This document shows, in pieces, positions 7,886 to 15,932 of a stretch of 18,762 bases of DNA. The notes under the pieces are model-generated. The model did no database searches, had not been told where the DNA came from, and saw nothing but the letters and a program-made list of their open reading frames with translations. The stretch comes from Spirochaetota bacterium (GTDB lineage: Bacteria > Spirochaetota > UBA12135 > COTS27 > JAFLEE01): NCBI GenBank assembly GCA_017302015.1, contig JAFLEE010000096.1:1-18762 (forward strand), read 5' to 3'. How positions within the stretch are numbered: position 1 is the stretch's first letter; the number at the start of each line of letters is the position of its first letter. The position numbers were made by a program, and so were the translations under genes.

Positions 7886-8875
7886 ATGAACCTCCACGAT
7901 GCGGAAAGCCTCGCCGCCCGTGGGGATCTTTGGCGCGGCACCACCTGGGTCGAGCGATCCCTAGAAGGGTGGATCGTCCCCCATCGATTCCCCGAATCCA
8001 CCCTGGGGGCTTTGGCTTCCCACGCGTTTTTCGGCTCGCGCTCACGCCATGGCGCGGGGGTGGGTCTCCGTTTCCGCACGGATTCACGGGAAGTGCGACT
8101 ACGACTCTCCCTCCCCCTCGAGAGCCCCGGAGGGTCCTGGCGTACGGGGGTACGGGTGGATGGGGGCCCGTGGACTCATCAGGGCCCCGCGACCGCGGCC
8201 GAAGCATTCGATGTGGTGGTCGCGCCGCAAGGAGCGGGATCCCGCATCATCGAGTTCCGGTTTCCTCCTTATGCTGAGACGCGCGTGGTCGCTTTGGAAT
8301 TGGACGGGTCTCTGGAGAGCGTCCCGCCGTCCCCATCCACCCAACTCTTCTTCGGGGATAGCATCACCCAGGGCGCCCGGGCCGAAGCCGGGGAAACCTG
8401 GGCGGAAAGGGTGGCGCATGGATGCGGTTGCGAGATCCTCAATCTCGCCGTGGGCGGCTCGGGGATGGATGGACTCTTTGCCCGCGAGATCCCGGCGCGC
8501 CCCTACCAGGCCGCCCTGGTCGCCTACGGCACCAATGATTGCGGCGGGCAAGTGCCGCTTGCGACCTTCCTCGAGCGGGGTCGAGAACTCCTCTCCAAGA
8601 TTCGCGCCGCGGCCGCGGGGATTCCCTTGGTGCTCCTCACGCCGCTCCCCCGCATCGATAAAACCGACGATGTTCCCCTCGCGCTAGAATCCTACCGGGC
8701 GGCGATTGGCCGCCTCGCCGAGGAGTTCGGCGCGACCTTGCTCCATGGCCCCGACCTGCTCCCCGAGGCGGGAGAGATCGGCGTTCTATCGGACAAGCTC
8801 CACCCCGCGCCCCTCGGCCACCAACTCATGGCAGAACGGGTCTTGGATACCCTGGTCCGCACCGCCCATGGGTGA
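7886..8875 (+). CDS. SGNH/GDSL esterase with N-terminal beta-sandwich (probable carbohydrate deacylase)
   Basis: The 329-aa protein has an N-terminal beta-rich domain (about 10-150) followed by a complete SGNH hydrolase domain: GDSITQG with nucleophile Ser159, the oxyanion glycine region NLAVGGSG (186-193), GTND (215-218) with Asn217, and the C-terminal SDKLHP with Asp303 and His306. The arrangement recalls SsfX3-like and CE2-like esterases that remove acyl groups from sugars. No signal peptide is present, so it should act in the cytoplasm on imported, acylated oligosaccharides. The start is fixed by AAGGA seven bases upstream; the open frame continues upstream without a ribosome site. It is divergent from the GH49-like/sulfatase operon across about 160 bp, suggesting shared control, and ends in a strong terminator. 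Confidence 0.88.
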   Translation: MNLHDAESLAARGDLWRGTTWVERSLEGWIVPHRFPESTLGALASHAFFGSRSRHGAGVGLRFRTDSREVRLRLSLPLESPGGSWRTGVRVDGGPWTHQGPATAAEAFDVVVAPQGAGSRIIEFRFPPYAETRVVALELDGSLESVPPSPSTQLFFGDSITQGARAEAGETWAERVAHGCGCEILNLAVGGSGMDGLFAREIPARPYQAALVAYGTNDCGGQVPLATFLERGRELLSKIRAAAAGIPLVLLTPLPRIDKTDDVPLALESYRAAIGRLAEEFGATLLHGPDLLPEAGEIGVLSDKLHPAPLGHQLMAERVLDTLVRTAHG

Positions 8876-8916
8876 GCGGCTAGGGCGGCCTCAGTCGCCC
8901 TGGGTCCGCTTTTTTT
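8876..8916 (+). terminator. Rho-independent terminator after the SGNH esterase gene
   Basis: AGGGCG (8882-8887) pairs with CGCCCT (8896-8901) around an 8-nt loop. The outer GCGG (8876-8879) can pair with CCGC (8906-8909). Seven T residues follow at 8910-8916. The structure starts directly after the stop codon. Confidence 0.85.
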
Positions 8917-9074
8917 CTCGTTCTTGAGCCGGGGTTGGCGCCCCATACGAAATCGTCCTTCGATTCGAACTATTCATTTTGGAACCGGCCCGGCGGGTGA
9001 ATGGGGGTGGAAGAAGTACTTCCCCGAGCCTGGGATCGGGGAAATCGGGCTGAAATAGCGTTAAAACTGTGTGT

Positions 9075-9105
9075 TTGACAATTCAGCAAATAAGATTGAC
9101 ACTTC
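9075..9105 (+). promoter_or_regulatory. Direct repeat TTGACA-N-TTC with 21-bp period upstream of the chemoreceptor gene
   Basis: TTGACAATTC (9075-9084) and TTGACACTTC (9096-9105) differ at one base and are exactly two helical turns apart in a locally AT-rich patch, 31-61 bp before the start codon. Either TTGACA could be a -35 box, but no convincing -10 hexamer lies at 16-18 bp. A tandem binding site for a response-regulator-type activator or repressor is therefore as likely. I see no sigma-28 or sigma-54 motif here. Further upstream, 8917-9074 holds only weak inverted repeats (for example TTCCCC 9020-9025 with GGGGAA 9038-9043). Confidence 0.45.
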
Positions 9106-9135
9106 CAAAGTAAAACCGCCTTCAGGGAAATATCC

Positions 9136-11868
9136 ATGAAAATCAAGTCCAAATTGATCCTGGCTTATACCCTCACCTTTGGCATCGTTCTGGGCGGGTT
9201 TGCGGCGGTGACCTGGTATTTCATCAGGGCGGAAGTCCGAGCCACGGCGGAGAAGCACCTCGTGGAAACGGCCGATCTCATCGCCCGCAGCGCCCGGGTG
9301 GCCTACCTCGCCAATCGGCGGGATGTGGACAATTGCTGCCAAGTCCTCTCCTATGAATTATCCGGAAAATTAAGTTTGGAGCGCTGGGCGGCTTCTTCCC
9401 GCAAAGTGGAAAATCAAGCCACCCAGGAGATTTGGGAAGGCGTGCTGCCGGGGATGGCCCTGGGGGGAAAGGTCGTGGACCAGGACGCCCCCTGGTTGAT
9501 GGAAGCGGCCAAGCGCCTCTCCTGCGACATCACCTTATTCCAAGCGATGCCCAATGGCGGCTTCCTGCGGGTGGCGACCAGCCTTCGCCGCGCCGACGGG
9601 AAATCGGCGGCGGGCACCTTCCTCGGGGCGGAATCCGAGGTCAGCCGCGCGCTCCTTTCGGGGCAGAGCTATACCGGCCGGGCCCGGGTGCTCGAGGCCT
9701 GGTACTTGGCCAAGTACCTCCCCGTCACCGACCGGGGGGGCAAGGTCATCGGGGCACTCTTCACGGGCCGCGACCAGGGCGCGATCGAGGGATTGGGCGA
9801 GGCGATCCGCTCGATCCACGTGGGCCGCTCGGGCTACGCCTTCATCCTCGACGGCCGCGGCTTCCTCGTCAATCATCCCTTGGGCGACTCCCGAAGCGTC
9901 TCCAATTTCGCCTTCGTCCAGCAGATCCTCAAGCAGAAGACAGGCTCCCTCGAGTTCGAAGACCGCCTCTGCGCGGGCGAGGCCTCCCTGGCCCGTTTCG
10001 TCCGCGTCGAGGATATGGACTGGACGGTGGTCGCCGTGGCCCGCCGCAGCGAAGTCTTGGCGCCGCTCGCCACCCTGCGCTGGCTCTTCCTCGGGGCGTT
10101 CGCGCTGGCGACCCTCGTCTCCGTCCTCTTCGGGGGGATTTTCGGGGAGGCGATCTCCTCCCGCCTCCTGGGCTTCCTCGGCGGGTTCAAAGCGGCGAGC
10201 GAGGGCGACCTGACCCAGCCCCTGGTGGTGAAGGGAAATGACGAACTGCGCACCGTGGGCGATGCGTTCAACGCCTTCCGTCTGCGCCTGGCGGAAGTCA
10301 TCGGCCTCACCCGCAGCGACGTGCGGAGTTCCATGGACTCCGGCCGCCAGGTCGTGACCCGATTCGAGAAGAACGCGGGCATCATGGGCGATATTTCCGA
10401 GAAGATCCGCCAGGCGGTGAAGGCCATCGACGAGCAGATCCGCCAGGTGAAGGGGGTGAAGGAGGTCACCGGGGCCCAGGGGGATTCCACGAACGCCGTG
10501 ACCCAGGAGATCGGCGTCGTCATCGCCCAAGTCGATAAACTCCGCCGCATCATCGACAGCCAATCCTCCGCCATCGAGGAGATCGGGGCGACCATCGAGG
10601 AGATGTCGGCGAACATCTCGAGCATCTCCTCGGTCTCGGGGAAGGCCGACGCCTCGGCAACCCACCTCACCGAGATCTCGGCCGGCGGGAAAGAGACCCT
10701 CCAGCAGACCAACCATTCCATCAAGCGCCTGGTGGATTCGGCCCTCGCGGTGCGCGAGTTCGCCAGCATCATCCAGGAGATCGCCAGCCAGACCAACCTG
10801 CTGGCCATGAACGCCGCCATCGAGGCCGCCCACGCGGGCGAAAGCGGCCGCGGCTTCGCCGTGGTGGCCGACGAGATCCGCAAGCTCTCCGACCGCTCCA
10901 ACGCCGAGGCCCTGAAGGTGAAGGGCAGCCTCGACGAGATGGGCGGCCTCACCGACCGGGTGGGGAAGGACCTCGCCGCCACCCACAAGGCCTTCGAGGC
11001 CGTCGTGGAGGAAACGGGCCAGGTCTCCAGCGTCATCGGCCAGGTGCGCGGAGCCATGGAGGAGCAGTCCGCAGGCACCCGCGAGATGGTGGCCGCCATG
11101 GGCGAGATCCAGGGCACCACCTCGGTGCTCAAGGACGCCAGCCGCGAACTCTCCGACCTGGGGGCCAAACTCACCCAGCAGAATGCCCAGATCAAGGGGC
11201 TCATCCAGAAGACCGCCGAGGCGATGGAGGGGCTCGTCAAGGTCTCGACCCACGTGTCCACCACGATGGAGGAGATCGGCGCCAATACCCACTCCCTCGA
11301 TTCCGCCACCGAGACCATGCGCGAACAGATCCTCGAGGCCAACGGCCGCCTGCGCGACCTCGATGCGCAGGTGGCGTTCTTCCGCATCGACGGCGAAGGG
11401 GCCCGGCCCGCCCTCGAGGGGCCCTCGGGGCTCACCCCGGTCGACGGGGCCGATTCGAAGGACGAACTCATCGCGTGGTCGGACCGCCTCTCCATCGGCC
11501 TCGAGACCATCGACGAGCAGCACCGCACCCTCATCGGCCACATCAATAAACTCCACCGCGCCATGGTCCAACGCGAGGGGAAGGCCGCCACCGAGGCGGT
11601 GCTCTCGGGCCTGATCGACTATACGGCCAACCACTTCAAGTTCGAGGAGAACCTCTTCGAGCAATTCGGCTATCCGGAGCGCGCGGGCCACGGGGCGAAG
11701 CACGCCAAACTCGTCGGCGAGGTGCTGGAATACGCCAAGCGCTACGACGCCGGGGAGGTTTCGGTGAACGTGGAGATCCTCCAATTCCTCAAGAATTGGC
11801 TCACCGAGCACATCCTGGGTACGGATAAGCAATACGCGCCCTTCCTGCGCGAGCACGGGGTGACCTGA
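9136..11868 (+). CDS. Methyl-accepting chemotaxis protein with Cache sensor and C-terminal hemerythrin domain
   Basis: The 910-aa receptor has TM1 (about 6-32), a periplasmic sensor of Cache_3-Cache_2 type (about 33-313, including SGQSYTGRA), TM2 (about 314-338), HAMP (about 339-393) and a long methyl-accepting coiled coil. The coiled coil carries the conserved signalling tip around 548-583 (QTNLLAMNAAIEAAHAG). Residues about 775-910 form a bacteriohemerythrin domain with a full di-iron ligand set: His796, His833, Glu837, His852, His856, His892 and Asp897. The receptor can therefore combine an external ligand with internal oxygen or redox sensing, as in DcrH-type receptors of Desulfovibrio. 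It has AGGGA upstream of its ATG. No CheA, CheW or CheY gene is nearby, so it must feed a pathway encoded elsewhere. The lactonase gene follows after 13 bp, suggesting cotranscription. Confidence 0.96.
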   Translation: MKIKSKLILAYTLTFGIVLGGFAAVTWYFIRAEVRATAEKHLVETADLIARSARVAYLANRRDVDNCCQVLSYELSGKLSLERWAASSRKVENQATQEIWEGVLPGMALGGKVVDQDAPWLMEAAKRLSCDITLFQAMPNGGFLRVATSLRRADGKSAAGTFLGAESEVSRALLSGQSYTGRARVLEAWYLAKYLPVTDRGGKVIGALFTGRDQGAIEGLGEAIRSIHVGRSGYAFILDGRGFLVNHPLGDSRSVSNFAFVQQILKQKTGSLEFEDRLCAGEASLARFVRVEDMDWTVVAVARRSEVLAPLATLRWLFLGAFALATLVSVLFGGIFGEAISSRLLGFLGGFKAASEGDLTQPLVVKGNDELRTVGDAFNAFRLRLAEVIGLTRSDVRSSMDSGRQVVTRFEKNAGIMGDISEKIRQAVKAIDEQIRQVKGVKEVTGAQGDSTNAVTQEIGVVIAQVDKLRRIIDSQSSAIEEIGATIEEMSANISSISSVSGKADASATHLTEISAGGKETLQQTNHSIKRLVDSALAVREFASIIQEIASQTNLLAMNAAIEAAHAGESGRGFAVVADEIRKLSDRSNAEALKVKGSLDEMGGLTDRVGKDLAATHKAFEAVVEETGQVSSVIGQVRGAMEEQSAGTREMVAAMGEIQGTTSVLKDASRELSDLGAKLTQQNAQIKGLIQKTAEAMEGLVKVSTHVSTTMEEIGANTHSLDSATETMREQILEANGRLRDLDAQVAFFRIDGEGARPALEGPSGLTPVDGADSKDELIAWSDRLSIGLETIDEQHRTLIGHINKLHRAMVQREGKAATEAVLSGLIDYTANHFKFEENLFEQFGYPERAGHGAKHAKLVGEVLEYAKRYDAGEVSVNVEILQFLKNWLTEHILGTDKQYAPFLREHGVT

Positions 11869-11881
11869 GGGGACCGCGCGG

Positions 11882-12790
11882 GTGGCCCCGGCGGCGCGCA
11901 TTCCCGTCCTCGATGCCCACATCCATCTCTTCGAGGTGGAACGGACGGGGGGCGTGCCGTGGCCCCCGGCCTCCGATGGGATCCTCTACCGGAGCGCGAC
12001 CACGACGCGCCTTCGCTCTCTCGCTCGGGGCACGGGTCTCGCCGGCGCGATCGCGGTGGAGTGCAGTCCGCTCCCCGAGGACAATGAATGGCTCCTAGAG
12101 ACCGCTTCCCGGGATCCCCTCATCGTCGGGGTCGTCGCGAACCTGGAACCGGGAGCCCCCGGGTTCGGGAACCGGATTGAAGGCTTGGCCGCCCATCCCC
12201 TTCTGGTGGGGATACGCAGCGGGAATCTCTGGGGACGGGATTTCTCCCGGATGATTTCTGATTGCAAGGCCCTCGCCTCCCTCAAGGACCTCGCCCATCG
12301 GGGGCTCACCCTCGATGTCGCGAACCCCGATACGCCCCTCCTGCAGGGCGTCGCGCGCCTCAGCAAGGGGATCCCCGAACTCCGCATCGTCATCGACCAC
12401 CTTCCGGGGTTCGATCCTCCGAGCGCCGATGGCCCCGCGGCTTCCCATCGCGCCCTTCTCGCCGAACTGGCTTCCCGGCCCTCGGTCTACGTGAAGGTCT
12501 CGGCGGTGCTCCGCAGGCGCGCCGGCGCCCCCGAGGAAGACCCGTCGGAATACGCGCCCCGATTATCTGATTTTTGGGATCTTTTCGGGGCCGATCGCCT
12601 CCTCTACGCCAGCGATTGGCCGAATAGCGACCACCGGGGGCCCTATGGGAGCGTGTTTTCGGTGGTGAACGCGTACTTGGAGGGGCGCTGCGTAGAAGAC
12701 CGGGAAAAGTTCTTCCACGGAAACGCCCGCGCCGCCTATCCGAGGGCCAGGGGGTTCCAACCCGGGGCCCGAGCGGGCGAGCAGGCGTAG
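11882..12790 (+). CDS. Amidohydrolase-2 family TIM-barrel hydrolase (COG3618, sugar-lactonase-like)
   Basis: The 302-aa protein matches the amidohydrolase_2 group that includes L-fuconolactonase, L-rhamnonolactonase and 2-pyrone-4,6-dicarboxylate lactonase. The N-terminal DAHIHLF (11-17) supplies the HxH pair. VIDHLPG (170-176), VYVKVSAV (202-209), YASDWP (242-247, Asp245 expected catalytic) and FFHGNARAAY (277-286) follow in family order. The length is normal and there is no signal peptide, so it is cytoplasmic. It starts with GTG; GAGGGG, overlapping the chemoreceptor stop, lies 9 bases upstream and supports this start. In a glycan-degrading context with the oxidoreductase at 15933, opening of a sugar-derived lactone is the most likely reaction, but the substrate cannot be read from sequence. 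Its close coupling to a chemoreceptor is unusual. Confidence 0.82.
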   Translation: MAPAARIPVLDAHIHLFEVERTGGVPWPPASDGILYRSATTTRLRSLARGTGLAGAIAVECSPLPEDNEWLLETASRDPLIVGVVANLEPGAPGFGNRIEGLAAHPLLVGIRSGNLWGRDFSRMISDCKALASLKDLAHRGLTLDVANPDTPLLQGVARLSKGIPELRIVIDHLPGFDPPSADGPAASHRALLAELASRPSVYVKVSAVLRRRAGAPEEDPSEYAPRLSDFWDLFGADRLLYASDWPNSDHRGPYGSVFSVVNAYLEGRCVEDREKFFHGNARAAYPRARGFQPGARAGEQA

Positions 12791-12832
12791 CGACATTCCC
12801 GAAGCCGCAGCCTATCCCGCTTCGTGACGTTT

Positions 12833-12858
12833 GCCCCTCTTCAAAGGGGCCTTTCTTC
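12833..12858 (+). terminator. Probable Rho-independent terminator after the lactonase-like gene
   Basis: GCCCCT (12833-12838) and AGGGGC (12845-12850) form a 6-bp GC-rich stem with a 6-nt loop, followed by the pyrimidine tail CTTTCTTC. The T-tract is interrupted, so it may be only partly efficient. A second inverted repeat, CGAAGC (12800-12805) with GCTTCG (12819-12824), lies just upstream. Confidence 0.6.
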
Positions 12859-12975
12859 AGCGTTCCGGCCCATGAAATACGCCCCTTTTTCCAAATCACG
12901 GCGGGTCGAGATTCATCGTATCCTAAACAAGACGCCCCCGGTGCGCCGATTCCAGCCGATCCCGCCGTCTTCGCC

Positions 12976-14955
12976 ATGAACCCGACCCCAAGTCCCCGAC
13001 GCATCGCGCTCTTGACGACCCAGATCGACAACGAGGGCTATAGCGGCGCCCTCATCGATGGGGTGGCCGAAGTGGTGCGCGGCCAGGGCCATGTGCTCTT
13101 CGTCTGCTCCGCCCCGGTGAGCGATTCGCTCCCCCATTACCTGGCCTCCTGGAAACTCCTGGAGCAGGGGCGCATCGACGGCTTCATCGTCGCCGCCAAT
13201 CTCCTCAACCACCATTTCACCCTCGAGGTGATGGAGCGCGACATCATGCGGCCGTTCCTGCCCGCGCCCGTGGTCAGTTTCGGCATCGCCGTGGAGGGGC
13301 TCCTCTCGGTGGTCTGCGACAATCGGCGGGGCATCAGCGACCTCGTCGACCACCTGGTCCATGCCCACGGCAGGAAGCGGTTCGTGTTCATGAAGGGCCA
13401 CGAGGGGAGCAGCAACGGACAGGATCGGCTCCTGGAGTGGCGGGCGGCCATGGATCGCCACGGCCTGCCGCGCGACGATCGGAGCGAACTCAAGGGCAAT
13501 TACAATATCGACGAAGCCCGGGCCCGATTCGCCGCCTACCTCGACGGGGGCGGCCGGTGCGACGCGGTGGTCTGCGCCAACGATTCCATGGCCCTCGGCG
13601 TGCTCCAGGTCTGCGGCGAACGCGGGCTCAAGGCGGGCTTCGACCTGTCCGTGACGGGCTTCGACAACCGGGATTACGCGGCCCTCAGCGGCATCCCCAT
13701 CGCGACGGTGAACCAGCCGGTCAAAGAGATGGCGTCCACCGCCGCGCGCATGGTGCTCGATGCCCTCGCGGGCGAGTCGGGGCCCCTGCTGCGGGAACTC
13801 CCCGCCTTCTTCATCCCCCGGCCCTCCTGCGGGTGCCACGACCTGCCGTTCGAGGCGATGAGTTGGGTCGGCCGGGAGCACGCCGCGCGGCCCATCGAGG
13901 CCCTGGTGCGCGAGCAGGCCGAGGAGAAGTACGCGCTGCTCAACCGCTTCCGCATGCTGCGCCGCGCGGGCAGCGACCTCCTTTCCACGATGGACAACGA
14001 GCGGCTCTTCGACGTGCTCGTCGATTGGCTCCCCCGCATCGGCTCCTCCCGCTGCCTCCTCGCCCTCTACGAGGAGGACGCCCTCGGCGAGTTCCCCTCC
14101 TCCATTGCCGGGCAGCAGGGCATCCGCGTGCGCGTGGATTGGGAAAACGGCCGTCCGCGGGCGGCTTGGAAGCCCGATCGGCTCGAGCCCGCCGCCAGCC
14201 TGCTCGCCGAGGGGAGCGGGCCGTTCCGGGGAGGGCTCACCCTCTATATCCTGCCGCTCTTCTTCAACGAACGCCGCCTCGGCACGCTCATCCTCCACGT
14301 CGACCGCCGGCAAGACCTCTTCCTCGAATCGCTTCGCGACCAGCTCAGCGCGGCCCTCTACGGGGCCTGGCTCATCCGCCGCCGGCGCGAGGCGGAGGAA
14401 AAACTGCGCGCGGCGATGGAGTCCATGGCCGAGCATAACCAGGAACTCAGCCAGCAGGCCCACCGCGATGAACTCACGGCCGTCTACAATCGCCGCGGCT
14501 TCTTCGACCTCGCCCGAGAAGCCCTGGCCCGCAAGGCGCCCGCGGGCATGAAGCGGGTGGTCTTCCTCATGGACCTCGACGGGCTCAAGCCCATCAACGA
14601 TCTCCACGGGCACAAATCCGGCGATGTGGCGCTGCTGTCGGCGGCGAGGCTCCTGCGGGAGGGTTTCCGCCAAAGCGATCTGGTGGGACGCCTCGGGGGG
14701 GACGAGTTCGCTGTGCTCACGCAAGTGGCATCCCTGGCAGACCTCCCCCTCATCCTCGAGCGCCTCGCCGCGCGGGCCGAAGCCTTCAACGCGGGCAGCG
14801 GCCTCCCTTTCCGCGTCGGGATGAGCTTCGGGACCGCCGTGCATGAAGACCCAAGGGAAACCCTCGAGCAACTCCTGGCACGGTCCGACGCCGGGCTCTA
14901 CGCCGAGAAGCGCCGCAAAAAAGGCAGCGGCGCTCCTCCCGTTAGAGGCGCATGA
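12976..14955 (+). CDS. Cytoplasmic LacI-type sugar-binding domain / GAF-like / GGDEF diguanylate cyclase
   Basis: The 659-aa protein begins directly with a periplasmic-binding-protein fold of the LacI/GalR effector type (about 8-290): CDNRRGI (114-120), ANDSMALGVL (201-210), VTGFDN (226-231) and TVNQPVKEMA (244-253). The N-terminal helix-turn-helix is absent, and no signal peptide or membrane segment is seen. A GAF-like region (about 330-465) and a short coiled coil follow. The GGDEF domain (about 496-650) is complete: MDLD (532-535), the inhibitory site RQSD (565-568) five residues before GGDEF (574-578), and the C-terminal elements. It should make c-di-GMP in response to a cytoplasmic sugar or sugar phosphate, with product inhibition. 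No Shine-Dalgarno sequence is evident; the start is the first ATG giving the complete fold. Similar HTH-less fusions are known in Spirochaetota and Fibrobacterota, with few characterised. Confidence 0.92.
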   Translation: MNPTPSPRRIALLTTQIDNEGYSGALIDGVAEVVRGQGHVLFVCSAPVSDSLPHYLASWKLLEQGRIDGFIVAANLLNHHFTLEVMERDIMRPFLPAPVVSFGIAVEGLLSVVCDNRRGISDLVDHLVHAHGRKRFVFMKGHEGSSNGQDRLLEWRAAMDRHGLPRDDRSELKGNYNIDEARARFAAYLDGGGRCDAVVCANDSMALGVLQVCGERGLKAGFDLSVTGFDNRDYAALSGIPIATVNQPVKEMASTAARMVLDALAGESGPLLRELPAFFIPRPSCGCHDLPFEAMSWVGREHAARPIEALVREQAEEKYALLNRFRMLRRAGSDLLSTMDNERLFDVLVDWLPRIGSSRCLLALYEEDALGEFPSSIAGQQGIRVRVDWENGRPRAAWKPDRLEPAASLLAEGSGPFRGGLTLYILPLFFNERRLGTLILHVDRRQDLFLESLRDQLSAALYGAWLIRRRREAEEKLRAAMESMAEHNQELSQQAHRDELTAVYNRRGFFDLAREALARKAPAGMKRVVFLMDLDGLKPINDLHGHKSGDVALLSAARLLREGFRQSDLVGRLGGDEFAVLTQVASLADLPLILERLAARAEAFNAGSGLPFRVGMSFGTAVHEDPRETLEQLLARSDAGLYAEKRRKKGSGAPPVRGA

Positions 14956-14990
14956 CCCCGCGGGGTCGCCCCGCGAAGACCGGCCGGCTT
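14954..14990. terminator. GC-rich hairpin region between convergent GGDEF and AraC genes
   Basis: A perfect 14-bp palindrome (GACCCCGCGGGGTC, 14954-14967) overlaps the cyclase stop codon. An alternative stem, CGCGGGG (14959-14965) with CCCCGCG (14969-14975), has a three-base loop. CCGGCCGG followed by CTTTTG comes shortly after. The T-tract is short and distant, so terminator function is uncertain. Confidence 0.35.
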
Positions 14991-15013
14991 TTGAGGATGC
15001 CCGAAGCGGGGCT

Positions 15014-15811
15014 TCAGCCGCTGCGCCCGGAGGGGGCCACGGCGCGCCCATCGCGCCATGCCCGCGGGGAGCTCCCGTTGGCCCGGTGGAAGACGCGGCT
15101 GAAATAGAACGCGTCTTCGTAGCCGAGGGTTTCGGCCACCCGATGGATGGGGAGGTCCGTGGATTCGAGGAGATAGCGGGCGGCCTCCATGCGCTGGAGC
15201 ATGGCATAGCGCAGGGGCGGAACACCCATGCGGCGCCGGAACAAGCGGATGAAATGGGATTTGGCCATCCCCAATTCGGCGCAGAGCGGCGCGAGGGCGA
15301 CCGGCTGGGGCCCGGGCCGTTTCAGCCACTCGACGGCGATTTCGAGGCGGGCATCGTCGCGGGCGGAGGCGAGCCCGTCGGGCGCCGCCGCGCAGGCGTG
15401 GAGCCAGGCCTCGAGGCGGAGGCCCGCGGCTCGGCGAAGCAGGCCCTCGGGGGAGCGGGAATGCGCCGAGATTTCGGCGAAGAAATCCAGGGCGGAGGCC
15501 TCGGGCACGGCCCGTCCGGCGGCGAACCGTTCGAAGACCCGTTCCAGGAGCCCCTGGTCGACCGCTTCGGCGGTGAAGCGAACGTAGCAGAAACCGAGCT
15601 TCTGGGCGCCGCCTTCGCTGGCGTGGTCGACGCCGGGGCGGGAAAAAAAGAGCGTGGCGGGGCGCAAGGGGGCGCGCAGGGCCCCGTTGATGAAGACCCC
15701 CCTTCCCTGGGTGAAGAAATGGAACTCCCATTCGCGTTCGTGGCGGTGGGGACGGAACCCGCCGCGCATCCCCGGGAAACGGTCGCAACTGATGATCTCG
15801 AGGCCGGGCAT
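15014..15811 (-). CDS. AraC-family transcriptional regulator with cupin-type sensor domain
   Basis: The 265-aa protein has an N-terminal cupin-like effector domain (about 15-90, with PHRHEREWEFHFF at 21-33) and a C-terminal double helix-turn-helix (about 160-255). The second helix-turn-helix shows the family signature in LPIHRVAETLGYEDAFYFSR (220-239) followed by a GSSPRAWR end. AraC proteins of this shape usually activate sugar-use genes when a sugar binds the cupin. The gene is divergent from the Gfo/Idh/MocA oxidoreductase, its most likely target, across 121 bp. The ATG has no Shine-Dalgarno sequence and sits about seven bases after a predicted -10 box, so the mRNA may be leaderless. Confidence 0.92.
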   Translation of the reverse strand: MPGLEIISCDRFPGMRGGFRPHRHEREWEFHFFTQGRGVFINGALRAPLRPATLFFSRPGVDHASEGGAQKLGFCYVRFTAEAVDQGLLERVFERFAAGRAVPEASALDFFAEISAHSRSPEGLLRRAAGLRLEAWLHACAAAPDGLASARDDARLEIAVEWLKRPGPQPVALAPLCAELGMAKSHFIRLFRRRMGVPPLRYAMLQRMEAARYLLESTDLPIHRVAETLGYEDAFYFSRVFHRANGSSPRAWRDGRAVAPSGRSG

Positions 15812-15817
15812 GGGGCG

Positions 15818-15846
15818 ATCATGCCGTCATGGCGCGGCGCTGTCAA
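15818..15846 (-). promoter_or_regulatory. Putative sigma-70 promoter of the AraC-family gene
   Basis: On the minus strand a perfect TTGACA (15846-15841) is followed by a 17-bp spacer and CATGAT (15823-15818). The predicted transcription start, about seven bases further on, coincides with the ATG at 15811. The AraC-Oxidoreductase gap also holds CATGGCG twice in direct orientation (15828-15834 and 15874-15880), a possible regulator-binding repeat. Confidence 0.55.
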
Positions 15847-15932
15847 TAATGTCCAGGTTTTGCGGGTCGGGTCCATGGCGGAATCCCCTCCCCGGGCCTA
15901 TGATTCCCCTAACCTTTCTCGAAGGAGCCCCC

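Noticed and set aside
9535-11922. A very long minus-strand open frame (795 codons) opposite the chemoreceptor, and similar ones at 2899-4650, 12913-15225 and 4997-6376
   Set aside because: They are shadows produced by high-GC codon bias opposite genes with complete domain signatures. Their translations are Gly/Ala/Glu/His-rich with no recognisable motifs, and they lack ribosome sites.
55-15914. Recurring CCTAA sequences in several upstream regions (near 55, 1205, 7792 on minus, 12922, 15908)
   Set aside because: The shared core is only five bases, with variable distance to the start codons. Some are explained as -10 boxes (TAAAAT), so a common regulatory element is not supported.
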